Assembly (NCBI GenBank): GCA_050084985.1
Contig: JBITNC010000001.1
Coordinates: 9,796,001 to 9,860,000 of the forward strand
DNA length: 64,000 bases
DNA from: Nageia nagi
Taxonomy: Eukaryota; Pinophyta
Direction of reading: 5' to 3'
Shown: positions 45,401-56,279 of the stretch, piece by piece
How the letters are laid out: each line of letters starts with the position of its first letter
How positions within the stretch are numbered: position 1 is the stretch's first letter
Notes under the pieces: model-generated
Seen by the model: the letters and a program-made list of their open reading frames with translations, nothing else
Told to the model about the DNA's origin: nothing
Databases searched by the model: none
Translations under genes and position numbers: made by a program

Positions 45401-46345
45401 ATCATTTGAAATAGTTTGAGTCATTGAGTAGTAGGCAACAGAAGCAACATGCTTGTTCTTCTTTTTATTATTGAAATTTCTCACATTTGCATTTCCCTTG
45501 CCTTTTTGAGCAAATTTCTTTTTGCGATAATCATACTCTTTGTGCCCAAAGATGCCACAGAAGTTACAATTCCCATCAAACTTTTCCTGCGATGTTGGTT
45601 TGCTTGATCCAGCTTTGTCATTCCTTTGCTTGAAGTTGCTGTGCTTCCTGATGGTAGATGAGGATTTGTTGTCTTTGAATTTATAATGTTTGAACGTCTT
45701 CTTGAAAGGAGTTTTGGTTGCTCCTAGAGCAATGCTATTATCCTTTGGAGAAATGTTCAACATTTTCTTGTTCAAAGTTTCCTCATGCTTCAGAAGGAGT
45801 CTAGAAAGATTGTCAAGGGAGATAACATCTTCTTCATCATCGAGCCTAGTCTCCATAACTGTGACAAAGTTACTAAACTTTGTAGAGAGGCTTTGAAGAA
45901 TAATGAAGACCATGAACTCATCATTGATCCAATTGCACCCACAGCCAACCAGTTGTGTCCTGAGGTCAATGATTTTGTTCAATTAGATTGAGGCACTTTC
46001 ATCTTCTCCTTGACGATATTGCAACAACTTTTGTAGAATGGTGAACCTTCTTGAAAATTTGGATCCAAGGTAAATTTTCTTTAGTCTGTCCCAAGCTTCT
46101 TTTGCTGATGTTGAGGAAGAAATCATGAGAAGGATGTCATCTGAAACTGCACGATAGATCATTGAGGTTGCTAACTCATTCTTTGAGTTGTAAATTTCAA
46201 GGGCCTTCTCATCTGTAGGAGCAACTAGATCTTCATTTACTGTCTGCCATAGCTTCCTTGCCTGTAACTCAGCTCTCATACGAGGTTCCCATATGCCATA
46301 GTTGGAACCATCGAGTATGTGCTTGGGTATGAAGGTTTCAACCAT
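42449..46345 (-). pseudogene. Copia C gag-pol polyprotein (two nonsense mutations)
   Basis: I take the start at 46345 (MVETFIPKHILDGSNYGIW), the conserved copia gag opening, not the ATG 24 codons upstream. UBN2 gag ends in a TAA at 45985-45983, where copia D has a Tyr codon. The frame then stays open from 45982 to 42824: knuckle CNFCGIFGHKEYDY (last Cys is Tyr), protease DWIIDSGCTNHM, GAG-pre-integrase LWHQRLGHLNHKSI, integrase VHSDLIGPF, RSDNGGEY, NGVAERKNRT, RT LLYVDDLLITG, RNase H start. A TAA after SWASKK (Gln in copia D) separates the RNase H end, AEYRATSVAAQEAIWL to SRGSEV. Catalytic residues are all present. Confidence 0.95.
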
Positions 46346-46417
46346 TGTCTGTACAAAAAAATAAATATGCAATAAGAATGCAAATTTTACAAGTTTCCAT
46401 CTATACAAATCAAACAT

Positions 46418-47859
46418 AAGTAAACATGTCCCACATGTGCAACCTTATAACCACGATCCGTAGAGGAATAAAGTTGGGGTTGTTTTCTTGTGTAGAATTA
46501 GGCCTTCACCTGGATGCCTGCAAGGTGGAGCCCAGGTACTACCAGTCCTCAACCAGTTCACCTTGGTCAGTAATATACTCTCACAAGGAGAAGTACCAAC
46601 TATTTTCCAAGGATCCGACGTATCTTAGACCGGCCATTTTAATTATCTTGATTAAGGTTTTTAGTTTTCCTCCTAGGTTATCAGGATAATCCCTGAATGG
46701 ACGTGCGGACATGTGGTATCACTACACACATGCCTATCCACCTAATAGAGTTATGTCCAATCCAACAGAGGTCTTAGGGGCAATTAAGATGGACTTACCA
46801 CCACTCAGGTCTTTGGACTAAAAGGGCTCCAGTCTGCCCTGTCCTCACCTTGTGGCTCCCCAAACAAGTCATGTTGTGGAAGAATATGTGCGGATGTGTT
46901 CATTTTAGGGGTTACTTTCAATATTTGCATTTTTGCAAGTATAAGCAAATTGTGCAAAAATATAAAGTAAAGTAAAATTGCATCATCCACACGAGCTTGA
47001 AAAAGAACCTTAAAAAGTCCAATGGGTTTTGTACTAACCCCTAAAGGACTTTTACATTTTGTATATTTGCTCAATTTATTCAAGCACTTAATGAATTAAA
47101 CAAAAGAACTAAGTCCTACTTAGTATTTAATTCATAACATGTATTGTTCCATGACTTAAAAAAATTTAAGTAATCATGCATCATGCATTATTTAACTTAA
47201 AAATTTAAGTCCTAAGCATGTTTTATTCTTCAAACAAGATAAAGATACATGCATCATAAGTCTAGCATGCAATATCTAGATAAGGTTTACAAGATAAAGA
47301 GACATGCATCACAAGTCTAGCATGCAAGATCTAGATAAAATTTAAGTAAAAATTATACTAATTCCCCCTTTTCACTTAAAGTTTTATCCCTAAAAAATAG
47401 CATGCTTAGACTAAATTACTATGCTTAAAAAAATGCTAAGAGGTTAGCATTAAAAAATTGCATGTGCACCTTAGTAATTTAAACATGCAATTTTGAGTAG
47501 AATATTAGAAATATTCTAAGTACTCCTAAGTGCATTTAATGGGAGCAATTGACTTGTAAGCAAGTAAGTAAAAAAAATTAAATGCCTAAGAAATATTCTA
47601 AGTACCCCTATTTTTAATGCTTCTTCTACCTTAAGCACTAAAAAATACTCTAAGTCAATAAACAATTAAATGCTTTGTAATTTTAAAATATGACCACCCT
47701 CTGTTTCTTCCACCAAGAAAAGCATACGTTGCTTTTGGAAGAGCAAAAATGCAAGTAGTCAACTAAACAAATTTAATGCATTTAAGTGCATTAAAGTGAC
47801 TAAGAAGACTTGCAAGAAGTTGGCAGCCATCAACCTTGACTGTGGGAGGTAGGATGACC
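46418..47859 (-). other. Copia C leader, gag-proximal part
   Basis: Non-coding. 46800-47080 is clearly homologous to copia D 58168-58250 (AATGAACACATCCGCACATA, CATGACTTGTTTGGGGAGCC), so this leader part is shared by the family. At 47230-47340 a 60-bp segment is duplicated (CATGCATCATAAGTCTAGCA). No coding domain. Confidence 0.7.
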
Positions 47860-48177
47860 TACATGGAGGCACTAGAAGACAACCAATGGAGAGAGTTCAA
47901 GGTCAGCAATGGAGGTGATGGTGGCCATGCATAAGAGTAGACTTGATGGTGAGGGAGGAGGGAGAAGAGAAGGCTTGCGCAGGAGGTTGGTGACAGAGAG
48001 AAGAGGGAGGAGATGTGCTTGCTACAGAGCAGAGAGAGGAAGAGATAGCTGCACGTGAGGGAGAAGGAGGCTGCGAGCTTTCTCTGTGTTTTGTGCATAT
48101 CCTACGAGCTTTGTTTTACATGCAGGTCGATGAGGGAGCAGTGCGTGGGGAGAGGAGAAGTGGCATCGGTATTTGAC

Positions 48178-48335
48178 CGAGAAAAAACAACATGGCGAGG
48201 TGTTTGGTGTTGTGCATATGATCCACAAACTTCTGTTCTCATCACAGGTGGATCAGATTCTGTGGGAAATCGTGAATACTTTGACAACAAGAGTGAATAT
48301 GTGAGATGCTTGATTTTAGCTCAAGACAGTCATCT
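48178..48335 (+). pseudogene. WD40-like fragment in the copia C leader (antisense to the element)
   Basis: The plus-strand frame reads WRGVWCCAYDPQTSVLITGG then SDS, and after a short break DNKSEYVRCLILAQDSHLFV. The first part has the spacing of a WD40 blade. Both parts in this order recall plant WDR6-like proteins (family wording along the lines of GVWRC.YDP...L.TAG.DS and SKSEYVRCL). That family works in tRNA 2'-O-methylation. The assignment is from memory. The fragment lies in a GC-richer island and runs opposite to copia C, so it looks like captured host sequence. Confidence 0.5.
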
Positions 48336-48533
48336 TTTTGTCACCACCAACGTCTTCGGAAACTCCTCCAGGAAGGAATGCCCTAGTCTGCTGCCATAAC
48401 TTGTTGAAGAAGGTCTTCGTGGAAATGGGAAGCATTCCCCACTTAATGTTCTTGTTATTGCTTTCCCCCATCTCATCTACTCTAATCTTCCGAATTCTCA
48501 AAAGCTTGCACTATAAATAGAAGCTTCCGCGAT

Positions 48534-48761
48534 TTAATGAAATAAGGAGGGGGAATTTTTCAGAAGGCCAGCGCGCGTGAAGGAGGACGCGAAGGGACGA
48601 ATGAGACTTTGTAGACCATGAAACTCTGTCTGCATAATGTCAAACAATTCCTGTGCCTTCCCTATGCTTCCATAGTTTGCATACATGTCTAAAATGGCAC
48701 GAGGGAGGAGGAGATGATGTATCTGTTTTGTGCATATGAGATGAGGCATTTTGTCAAACAT
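48534..48761 (-). pseudogene. PPR fragment in the copia C leader (sense to the element)
   Basis: 75 codons open. LPRAILDMYANYGSIGKAQE then LFDIM fits a PPR repeat of the plant PLS class (family wording: LVDMYAKCGSIEKAHELFDKM), and the start MFDKMP fits the end of the preceding repeat. Frame end has no known domain. It lies next to the WD40-like fragment within the same island, 47860-48770. Confidence 0.6.
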
Positions 48762-49450
48762 TTTACAGACCCTATTTTATTTTGTCCCCCCCAAAAAAAT
48801 TTTATAATTTTTGAAAAATATATTGTAAATATTTCAAAAAACTTGTAAAGTCTTCCACTTTTTTATTTCAACAATAAAAAAAATGAGAGAGGGCAAATAT
48901 CTCCATATTTGCTTTAAATTTTAAACAATTGCCTCTAGAAATTATTTCCCTCTATTTGCATTAAAATTTTGCAAAAAATAAGACAATTTAGAGAAGAAAT
49001 AAAGTATTATGTAAATATTTCAAAACTTGTAAATAAAGTCCTCCACTTTATTTCAACAATATCATATGTAAAAAATTGCACCTTCCTCTTTTTTTTGATA
49101 TTTTTCACAAAAGACTTGTAAAAAAAAACTTTTCAATAAGATGCTATCATAATATATTTTTGCTCACAAAAAAGGCATTTTCTTTGTACATTAAAAATAG
49201 ATTACTAACATAAAATATTGTTAGTAAGAAGAGAGTAGCAAAAATATATTATGGTATTTGAAGTTATTTTTGCTAAGACATTGAGCTAGCATAATCATAC
49301 AAAAAATTAGTATCATAATGAACTTAGTTAAAGAAGGATAGAAGGTTATACCTTTACAAACCTTTTACCTCACAATGAAGATTAGGATTAAGATCTCCAA
49401 ATTTGAGAAGGATGAAGAACCTCCAAAATGTAGAAGAAGAGCTTCCACAC
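48762..49450 (-). other. Copia C leader, LTR-proximal part
   Basis: AT-rich, with poly-A/T runs and a repeated word CTTGTAAAGTCTTCCACTTT at 48845 and 49030. No coding content recognised. Confidence 0.6.
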
Positions 49451-49466
49451 CAAGCTCTAGATACCA
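49451..49466 (-). other. Copia C primer binding site
   Basis: The minus strand reads TGGTATCTAGAGCTTG, two bases inside the 5' LTR; initiator-Met-type with one inserted base. Confidence 0.8.
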
Positions 49467-49468
49467 AT

Positions 49469-49971
49469 TGAGAGAATTAGCACTACTCTAATTCCCAAGG
49501 TCCAAGACTATAGAAAGCTCAATCACATTCAACATGCAACATCTACAAGCTACTAACACATTCACACAATATGACACCAATATAATGTGGTTCCTCCCTC
49601 CTTGGGAGTACATCCACAACTAGTTCTCTATTCTCAATCTATGCCTCTCTTACAACTATTCTCTTGCTCTCTCCTACACAACCTAGTAGAGTAATCTTAC
49701 TCCAAAACTTAGATGTGTTTACAAGAGGAGAGGCCCTCTATTTATAGCTTGAGAGCACCTCCCTAACCTCCCTTTAACCCAAGGGTAAGGTTAGGGTTAC
49801 AATAAATGTGTGACCTAACTTTAACCTACCAAATAACCCCATGGTTAGGTCAAATTCCACACATAATAAAGAATTCAATTAATCCCTTAAGGTATCTACA
49901 TATCCTTTAAGTGATTAATTGAACTTACAAGGAGTTTAGATATTCACAATATTTCATTACAAATTCTAATA
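49469..49971 (-). repeat. Copia C 5' LTR
   Basis: 503 bp, same as the 3' LTR except about six substitutions, including the terminal C-to-T that makes the plus-strand end TA. TATA box TATAAATA on the minus strand at 49746-49739. Confidence 0.95.
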
Positions 49972-49976
49972 GCAAC

Positions 49977-50188
49977 CTCCTTTACATCACATCAATTACT
50001 CAACAATAGACAATACAAATGGTAATACCTCCTTAGTATATATAGGAGTTGAAGGGGTGCCACTACAATGAAAGGACACTAGCCAACATAACAATAATAA
50101 TGTAATAGAATAACAATAACCATAGTGGGCTTCTATGGGACACATAATAACAATATATGGGCTACATGAGTAGTATAGGGACCTAACA
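49977..50188 (-). repeat. Chromovirus 5' LTR, second piece
   Basis: Continues the LTR after the copia C target duplication. Ends GGGACCTAACA and is followed by AACTC, the chromovirus duplication, and by copia B integrase sequence. Confidence 0.93.
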
Positions 50189-50193
50189 AACTC

Positions 50194-52060
50194 TGGTTTG
50201 TAAGAAAGGCCATTGTAAAATATTTCAAAGTATTTAGTAGTAAATACTATATCAAAAATATTGAAGAAAATCTTGAGAAGTTTGATGACAAAGTTGATAA
50301 AGGCATAGTCCTTGGCTACTCCTCAAAGAGAAAAGCTTAACAATGTTGTAATAAGAAGCTAAGAAGAATGTTAAATAATATTGATGTCAAGGTGGATGAA
50401 GGGACTGTACAAGATATCAATAATTAATAACAATATCACATCTATGATGATTTTGTGGAGGGTGATGGGCATGAGAAAAAAGAAGAATAACAACAACTAG
50501 TTACTCCAAATTCATCAACAAGATATCTTCATACAAACCACCCCAAAGATCAAATCATATGATATTCACAAGTTGGAGTTCAAACTATAAGGAGAGTTAC
50601 CCAAGCATAAGAGTATAATAACTACTCTTTACTTTTTAACATTGAACCCAAAATAGTAATGGACGCTAGCCAAGATGAATACTAGATAAAGATAATGGAA
50701 GAGGAGCTCAACCAAATTGACAAAAATTAGACATGGGATTTGGTACCAAGGCTAACCAATAAAAATATTATTAGTACTAAATGTATTTTCAAGAATAAGC
50801 TAAATGAAGATGGACAAGTGGTAAGGAATAAAGCCAGGTTGGTATGTAATTGATATGCTCAAGTAGAAGGAATAAATTTTGGAGAAAATTTTTCTCTGGT
50901 AGCTAGATTAGAAGAAATTAGAATGTTTCTTGATTTATTTATGTATAAGCACTCTAAATTTTATCAAATGGATGTAAAGTCATATTTCCTAAATGGAAAG
51001 CTTAAAGAGGAAGCCTACATAGAGTAGTGGAATGGTTTTCAGTTGGGAGAAAATCCAAATTTGGTATGTAGGCTCAAAAAGGACTTATAAGGTTTAAAAC
51101 AAGCACCAAGGGCATGTTATGCAAAGTTGTACAATTATTTATTACAACAAAAGTTTAAGAAAGGTATGGTTGATAGTAATTTGTATGTTAAATATGAGAA
51201 AGACAATCAAATTATAGTTGTAGTGTATGTAGATGATATAATATTTAAAGGTTGTAAGGATGAAATGTATATAGATTTTGCAAACAAAATGCAAAGAGAG
51301 TTTGAGATATATATGATAGGTAAACTATCATAATTTTTGAGGTTTGCAAGTTAATCAACTTGAAAAAGGTATTTTTATTTTTCAAGTTAAATATGTTAAG
51401 TATATATTAAAAAAGTTTACAATGGAATATTATAAGCCAATTGGAACTCCTATGACTATTAGGTGTAAGTTGAGCAAAGAGGATAAATCACCACCTACAG
51501 ACCAAACAATGTACATGTCCATGATTTGAAGCCTACTATACCTTACTACTACAAGAATAAATATACTACAGGCTATGTGTGTGGTGGCTAGATTTTAAGT
51601 TGATCTGAAAGAGATACATGCCATAACTATGAAGAGGATATTTAGATATTTGAAAGGTAGGTTATGTGGATGTCAGGAAGAGTACAAGTGGAGGTGCATT
51701 TTATCTTGGTGAAAAATTGGTTGCATGTCATATCAAAAGGAAATACTTAATCACTTTGAGTACAATAGAAGAAAAATACATGGCAGTAGTATCTTGTTGC
51801 ACATAAGTACTATGCATGAAGAAAACATTGAAAGATCTTGATATACTATGCAGTGAACCTATTCCACTATTATGTTACAATACAAGTGTAATTAGTACTT
51901 CCAAAAAATTTAGTAATGCACTCAAGAATAAATAATATAGCAATCAAATATCATTTCTTGAGAGTAGAGCAAGTATATGACATCTTTACAAAGCCACTAC
52001 CTAAGGAAGTTTTTGAATATTTGAGAAAGAAGTTGGGAGTTACCTTACTTCTTAAAAACT
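50194..52060 (+). pseudogene. Copia B integrase end, reverse transcriptase and RNase H
   Basis: KAIVKYFKVFSSKYYIKNIE and KGIVLGYSSKRKA close the integrase region. RT: TWDLVPRLTNKNIISTKCIF, FYQMDVKSYFLNGKLKEEAY, GLKQAPRACYAKLYNYLLQQ and catalytic VVVYVDDIIFKG. RNase H is fragmentary, ending DIFTKPLPKEVFEYLRKKLG near 52040. Many stops and shifts; the YVDD is intact. Confidence 0.9.
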
Positions 52061-52316
52061 AGATGATAAGGGTGGAAACACATCCTAAAGGGGAGAAATT
52101 TATGTATATCTTATGCTCTTATGTATATTTATTATTTCATATAGCTAATTATTTGAGGATGGTGTGTACATACTTAGGGGGAGTTGTTACAGAGCAATTT
52201 TTTAGTAATGGAGAAGCTAGAGGCCATGTTTTTCATTATTATCAAAGAAGAAGAAAGAAAAACTGAAAAAAAATACTAAAAATTATCAGTTATGTATGTG
52301 TGTTGCTAACAATACC

Positions 52317-52327
52317 AAAGGGGGAGA
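52317..52327 (+). other. Copia B polypurine tract
   Basis: AAAGGGGGAGA just before TGTTGAGTAAAGG, the proposed start of the 3' LTR. The 250 bp between RNase H and this tract hold nothing recognised. Confidence 0.75.
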
Positions 52328-52328
52328 T

Positions 52329-53881
52329 TGTTGAGTAAAGGATACCCTAAAATATTTTGTTATTATTATCAAGTTGTCAAGATATTCTATCATTGTTGTC
52401 AACATGGGCTAAAAATGAGTATCATGTCAATTGAAGAAAAACTAGGTACATTTAATGGCATGAATAGATTCCTCTCTTCAAGAAATATAATTTTTTTTTT
52501 GAAGCATATCAATACGATTTTGTAGATAATTAATTATGAAGGTTTCATTCTTTCTAGAGTGTAATATTTATGGTTTCTAGAGTTCATACAATTTTTGAAG
52601 TAAGAGCAATACAAGTTTCTAAAGCTAAAAAATTTTTATAGGTTTTGAAGTAATATAATTTCTAGAGTAACATAATTTTTAGTGATACAATTTTTGAAGT
52701 AAGAGCAATATAGGTTTCTGAAGCTACATAATTGTTACAAGTTTTGAAGTAATACATTTTCTAGAGTCAATACAATTTCTAAAATAAGAGCAATACAAGT
52801 TTCTAAAGCTACATAATTGTTATAGATTTATGAAGCATAACCATTTTTTATTGCTATAGGCTTTATAAGATACAAAATTTTTTTTTATAAGATACAAAAT
52901 TTTTATAGGTTTTGAAGCAATACTATTTCTAATGAGTAATACTATTTCTTTTTTCTAAAGTTCATTATTTTTAAATATCATTGTGTTTGAAGCTTAGTCT
53001 ATATGAAGCATATGAAAAATATCCTAATTCTAAATCTTGTTCTTTCTAAACTTCATTCTTTTTGAAGCTTACTCAATGTTTATGCCTTAGTCATTATTGG
53101 AGCTATTAAAAGGTGCAAATCTATGTTAAGGGCAATATTGACAGATCTACTAGGAATGATCCAAAGTGAATTAAGGTGTCGTATATAGATTAATGATACT
53201 TTATATTAGATATGAACTAAATTTGAGGGATTATAGACACATAATATGGAATTTTTAGGGCCCAAAAAATGACAGTTTCATATTTTTTTATTGTTAGAAA
53301 TTCTGATGAAAAATCTATTAGAGGCAAACTTTGCAGTGATATTGGGAGCAATTCCTAAAGATTTAAGAGCTAAAAATAATACTAAATGTATTTCATACAA
53401 CCAAGAACATGTGGATGCAATTTGGTAGTCATTGTATTTATGATACACAAATTATGAGCACTCCAAAAAAGGCATCTGAGCATATTTTGACTACTAGAAA
53501 AACTAGGAAAAGGATTGTTATACCCAAAAATTTAAATAGAACTTTACCAAATGAATTTTGGGGAAATATGCAAGAATATCAAGTGTGTGAGAAGTAGATA
53601 AGGATTTATATGAGAAAAATTATCAATAATAGAAAAAGCTAAGTTATATTGCATGCATAATAGAAAAAACTAAAAATAGTAAAAGCATAAATGGTTATCT
53701 TGGCACAAAAGCAGAATACTGAATTGAAAGAGATAATGCATAAATTTTATTTTAATTAACAAGTGTGGAGAGAAAAATATTTATCATCCAAAAATAGAAT
53801 ATAATTAAAAAGGAGAAAGTGAATAAAAAAATGATGTGTATGAAAAATAAGAAGTACAACAAAATATTAAAAATGTTTTTT
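52329..53881 (+). repeat. Copia B 3' LTR remnant
   Basis: Begins TGTTGAGTAAAGGATACC after the polypurine tract. It includes a degenerate repeat at 52598-52860 and the segment 53402-53881 shared with the 5' side. The end is not reached: the match to 22996-23480 stops at a poly-T run, after which a DUF4283 relic starts. The LTR is probably truncated. Confidence 0.45.
52598..52860. repeat. Degenerate 85-100 bp tandem repeat in the copia B 3' LTR
   Basis: Marker GAAGTAAGAGCAATACAAGT at 52598, 52697 and (variant) 52780, followed by TTCTAAAGCTACATAATTGT. Confidence 0.75.
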
Positions 53882-53889
53882 TTATGAGG

Positions 53890-54800
53890 ATTTCAAAAGC
53901 ATATGAAATGAAAGCGAGATCTGGTGGCAAAAGTGTGTATTTAGCACACTTGGTAAGTGAAAATTGTGGGTGGGTATCTAATATGTTGAATGACTCTATA
54001 CATGCAAAGAATGTTGGACAACATTTTGATAGCTATGGTTAGGGTAGATGCCCATATAATGGATTAATCAGAGTGATAGATCCAATGGATATCACCAAGG
54101 TTGCTCAATCAAGACTCAATAATAAAGAGCCAAAACCCTCCCCATAAGGGTGAAACTCTAAATTATTACAAAAAATTGATATTTCTCCTACAATTCTTAA
54201 TTATGAGGAAGATTTTACACTTAATTTTGATAGATATGTTGAAGGCACTCTTATTTGTAAAATTTCAAGGATGAAGACTAAATTTGGCTAAGCTTAAGGA
54301 GTTCATTCTTCAATTTGGGCAAAGCCTTCTTCATAACATTACCTTCCCAAGGTTTTTTTCTTTGATAGATATAGCTAGTTCTACGAGAAGAGAGGAATTT
54401 ATATGAGAGAGTGAAGCCCTAATTTTGATCCTCTAATAGCAGAAATGGATGGTTTTCTAGTTTGGAACAACTTATATGCCCTCTCAGTTCAATTTTAGGG
54501 GGGGGAAATCTTCTTCAAAGTTGGAAATGCTATTGGAAGATATTTGTTCATCGATAAGCATACTAAAGCAAATGCATTAAATATATCAAATATGAGTAAA
54601 GAAAGGTTAGTTGTATGGATGGATGCAACTAACCATGATCATACTTTATAAATATATCCTACAATAGAGGCATTTGATCACAAAAGATTGAATATGAAAA
54701 TGTTGATCTATGGTGTTATGGATGTAAACATGAAGGTAATTTGAAGAAAAACTACCCTCTTTTTGTAAGAGCTCAAAAGCTTGAGGATGATGGTCCATAA
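53890..54800 (+). pseudogene. DUF4283/zinc-knuckle protein remnant
   Basis: Scattered frames give KARSGGKSVYLAHLVSENCG, then GGEIFFKVGNAIGRYLFIDK, ERLVVWMDAT and YENVDLWCYGCKHEGNLKKN. This is the DUF4283 plus CCHC pattern of plant LINE ORF1 and related transposon proteins. In the knuckle the His is Asn and the last Cys is Tyr. No endonuclease or RT follows before copia D begins at 55076, so it is a fragment. Confidence 0.55.
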
Positions 54801-55075
54801 CTTTCATCTAATGAGCATATGGAAGATAATAAAAATATAGTCAGTGAGTGCTACTAAATGAATGATGATCAAGAAGGTGGAAAAATAACTCTTAAGATTA
54901 CTCCCTTGTGGTAGTGGTGCATCAAATGGAGGATAACCAAATCCCAAGGTTGGATTGGATCTCCCTTCTTAGCCAGTTCATGGAAACTAAGATAAATCTT
55001 CACCTAATACAAGTCCTATGAATGATGGGAACCAAGAATCATGAAGAGGAATATTTCAGATGAATGTGTTCAAAA

Positions 55076-55577
55076 TGTTGGAATGTATAATGCATTATTG
55101 TAAAGGTTTGTATTAAATATTCTATGTAAGTTCACTAATACTTAAGGGTATCATTTGATACCTTAAGTATTTAAGTGAATATGATAATGTAACTTGTTCT
55201 ACACTCATATCATGAGCATGCCCCTTGGGTAAAAGGATGTGCATGTCATGCTTTTGTACATTGGATAAAAGGATGATCCAAAGAGGGATTTTAGCCTATA
55301 AATAGAAGGTTTCCTCTTTGTGATCATACAACAATTTATGGAGTAAAGTTATGCTATAGGATAAAAGTGTAGGAGTTGAGTTTAAGAGGATTGTAAAGAG
55401 TTGTATTTATGATTGAAGTAAAGATCTAGTTAGTGGATGTACTCCTAGTTGGAGGAACCACTTTACATCTTGAGTTACTTTGTGAGATTGCTTATTCCAT
55501 AGAATAGTGTTGAATGTGTGAGCTTTCATATAATCTTGGGCATTTAGGATTGTATTCTTTATAGTGTAATTCCTTCA
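55076..55577 (+). repeat. Copia D 5' LTR
   Basis: TGTTGGAATGTATAATGC to ATTCCTTCA. TATA box TATAAATA at 55297-55304. Partner at 63547. Confidence 0.93.
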
Positions 55578-55600
55578 TTTAGTATCAAAGCAAGGTGTGA
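55578..55600 (+). other. Copia D primer binding site
   Basis: TTTAGTATCAAAGCAAGGTG directly after the LTR, a decayed initiator-Met-type site (TTGGTATCAGAGC). Confidence 0.75.
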
Positions 55601-55994
55601 AGGCTCTTCTTCAACATTACTTTGAAGATTACATTGATGAGGTAAAATACTTGAAGGTATAATTTCCTCCTTTCTTCCTTCAAGTTTATTTATTTATTTC
55701 TTGAAGGTATAATTAAAATTTTTATTGGTGAGTTGCAATATTGTTAAGGAAATTTTCCTAACAAATATATTGTTGTTACACATTTTTTACTAATGTTTTT
55801 GGGGATAATTTTTTTTTTTTTTACCTAAGATATTTAGGATATAATAAAAATATATTATTAGTCACTACTTTGACTATTTTGCAGTTTCTTATTTATTCAT
55901 TTTTGTACAAAAATTGCAATATTTTTATATGTTATTTGTTGTTGAAACAAAAAAAAGGGGACTCTTATTTTTACATACAATATATTTAATCAAA

Positions 55995-56260
55995 AATAAA
56001 AATCAAATCAGGAGATTTTTTTTAGGCAGTCAAAAAAATAGTTGAATTTTTTTTTAATCAAGGAGATTTTTTTTGGGCGGTCAAAAGATAGTTGAATTTT
56101 TTTTTTAATCAAGGATATTTTTTTTTGGGTGGTCAAAAGATAGTTGAATTTTTTTTTTAATCAAGGAGATTTTTTTTGGGCAATCAAAAGATAGTTGAAA
56201 GTTTTTTTTAATCAAGAAGATTTTTTTTTGGGCAGTCAAAAGATAGTTGAAAATAATTTT
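55995..56260. repeat. Tandem repeat of about 55 bp with T runs in the copia D leader
   Basis: Five units of the form TTTTTTTAATCAAGGAGATT then TTTTTTGGGCGGTCAAAAGA then TAGTTGAA. Confidence 0.85.
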
Positions 56261-56279
56261 TAATCAAAATTAATAGTTT

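Larger units (their letters stand above)
40899..49971 (-). mobile_element. Copia C: young, nearly intact Ty1/copia element
   Basis: Two 503-bp LTRs (40899-41401, 49469-49971) that I count as differing at about six positions (1.2 percent). Target duplication GCAAC lies at 40894-40898 and 49972-49976. Polypurine tract, primer binding site and a single gag-pol frame with only two stop codons are present. The leader is unusually long (about 3.1 kb) and contains host-gene-like fragments. The 3' UTR is about 1 kb with a hairpin minisatellite. Total length is 9,073 bp. It is the youngest insertion in the nest. Confidence 0.96.
35524..50188 (-). mobile_element. Chromodomain Ty3/gypsy element nested in copia B
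   Basis: LTRs of 318 bp: 35524-35841 (3') and 40793-40898 plus 49977-50188 (5', split by copia C; the pieces sum to 318 bp). Target duplication AACTC lies at 35519-35523 and 50189-50193. Minus-strand genes are gag, protease, a deleted RT/RNase H and integrase with chromodomain. By eye about 18 of 318 LTR positions differ, near 5-6 percent, older than Tat B and copia C. The element proper is about 5.6 kb without copia C. Confidence 0.94.
22996..53881 (+). mobile_element. Copia B: old Ty1/copia element split by two nested insertions
   Basis: Coding pieces in order on the plus strand: gag (24067), protease (25862), integrase (34893-35523), reverse transcriptase and RNase H (50194-52060). They are interrupted by Tat B at 26288-34887 and by the chromovirus at 35524-50188. 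Removing each insert with one target duplication rejoins copia B coding sequence: WYN|RLRHINFDNL at the first, PYEL|WF at the second. A primer binding site lies at 24005 and a polypurine tract at 52317. The outer limits are inferred from a segment shared by both ends (22996-23480 and 53402-53881), taken as LTR sequence. All genes are broken. Confidence 0.75.
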
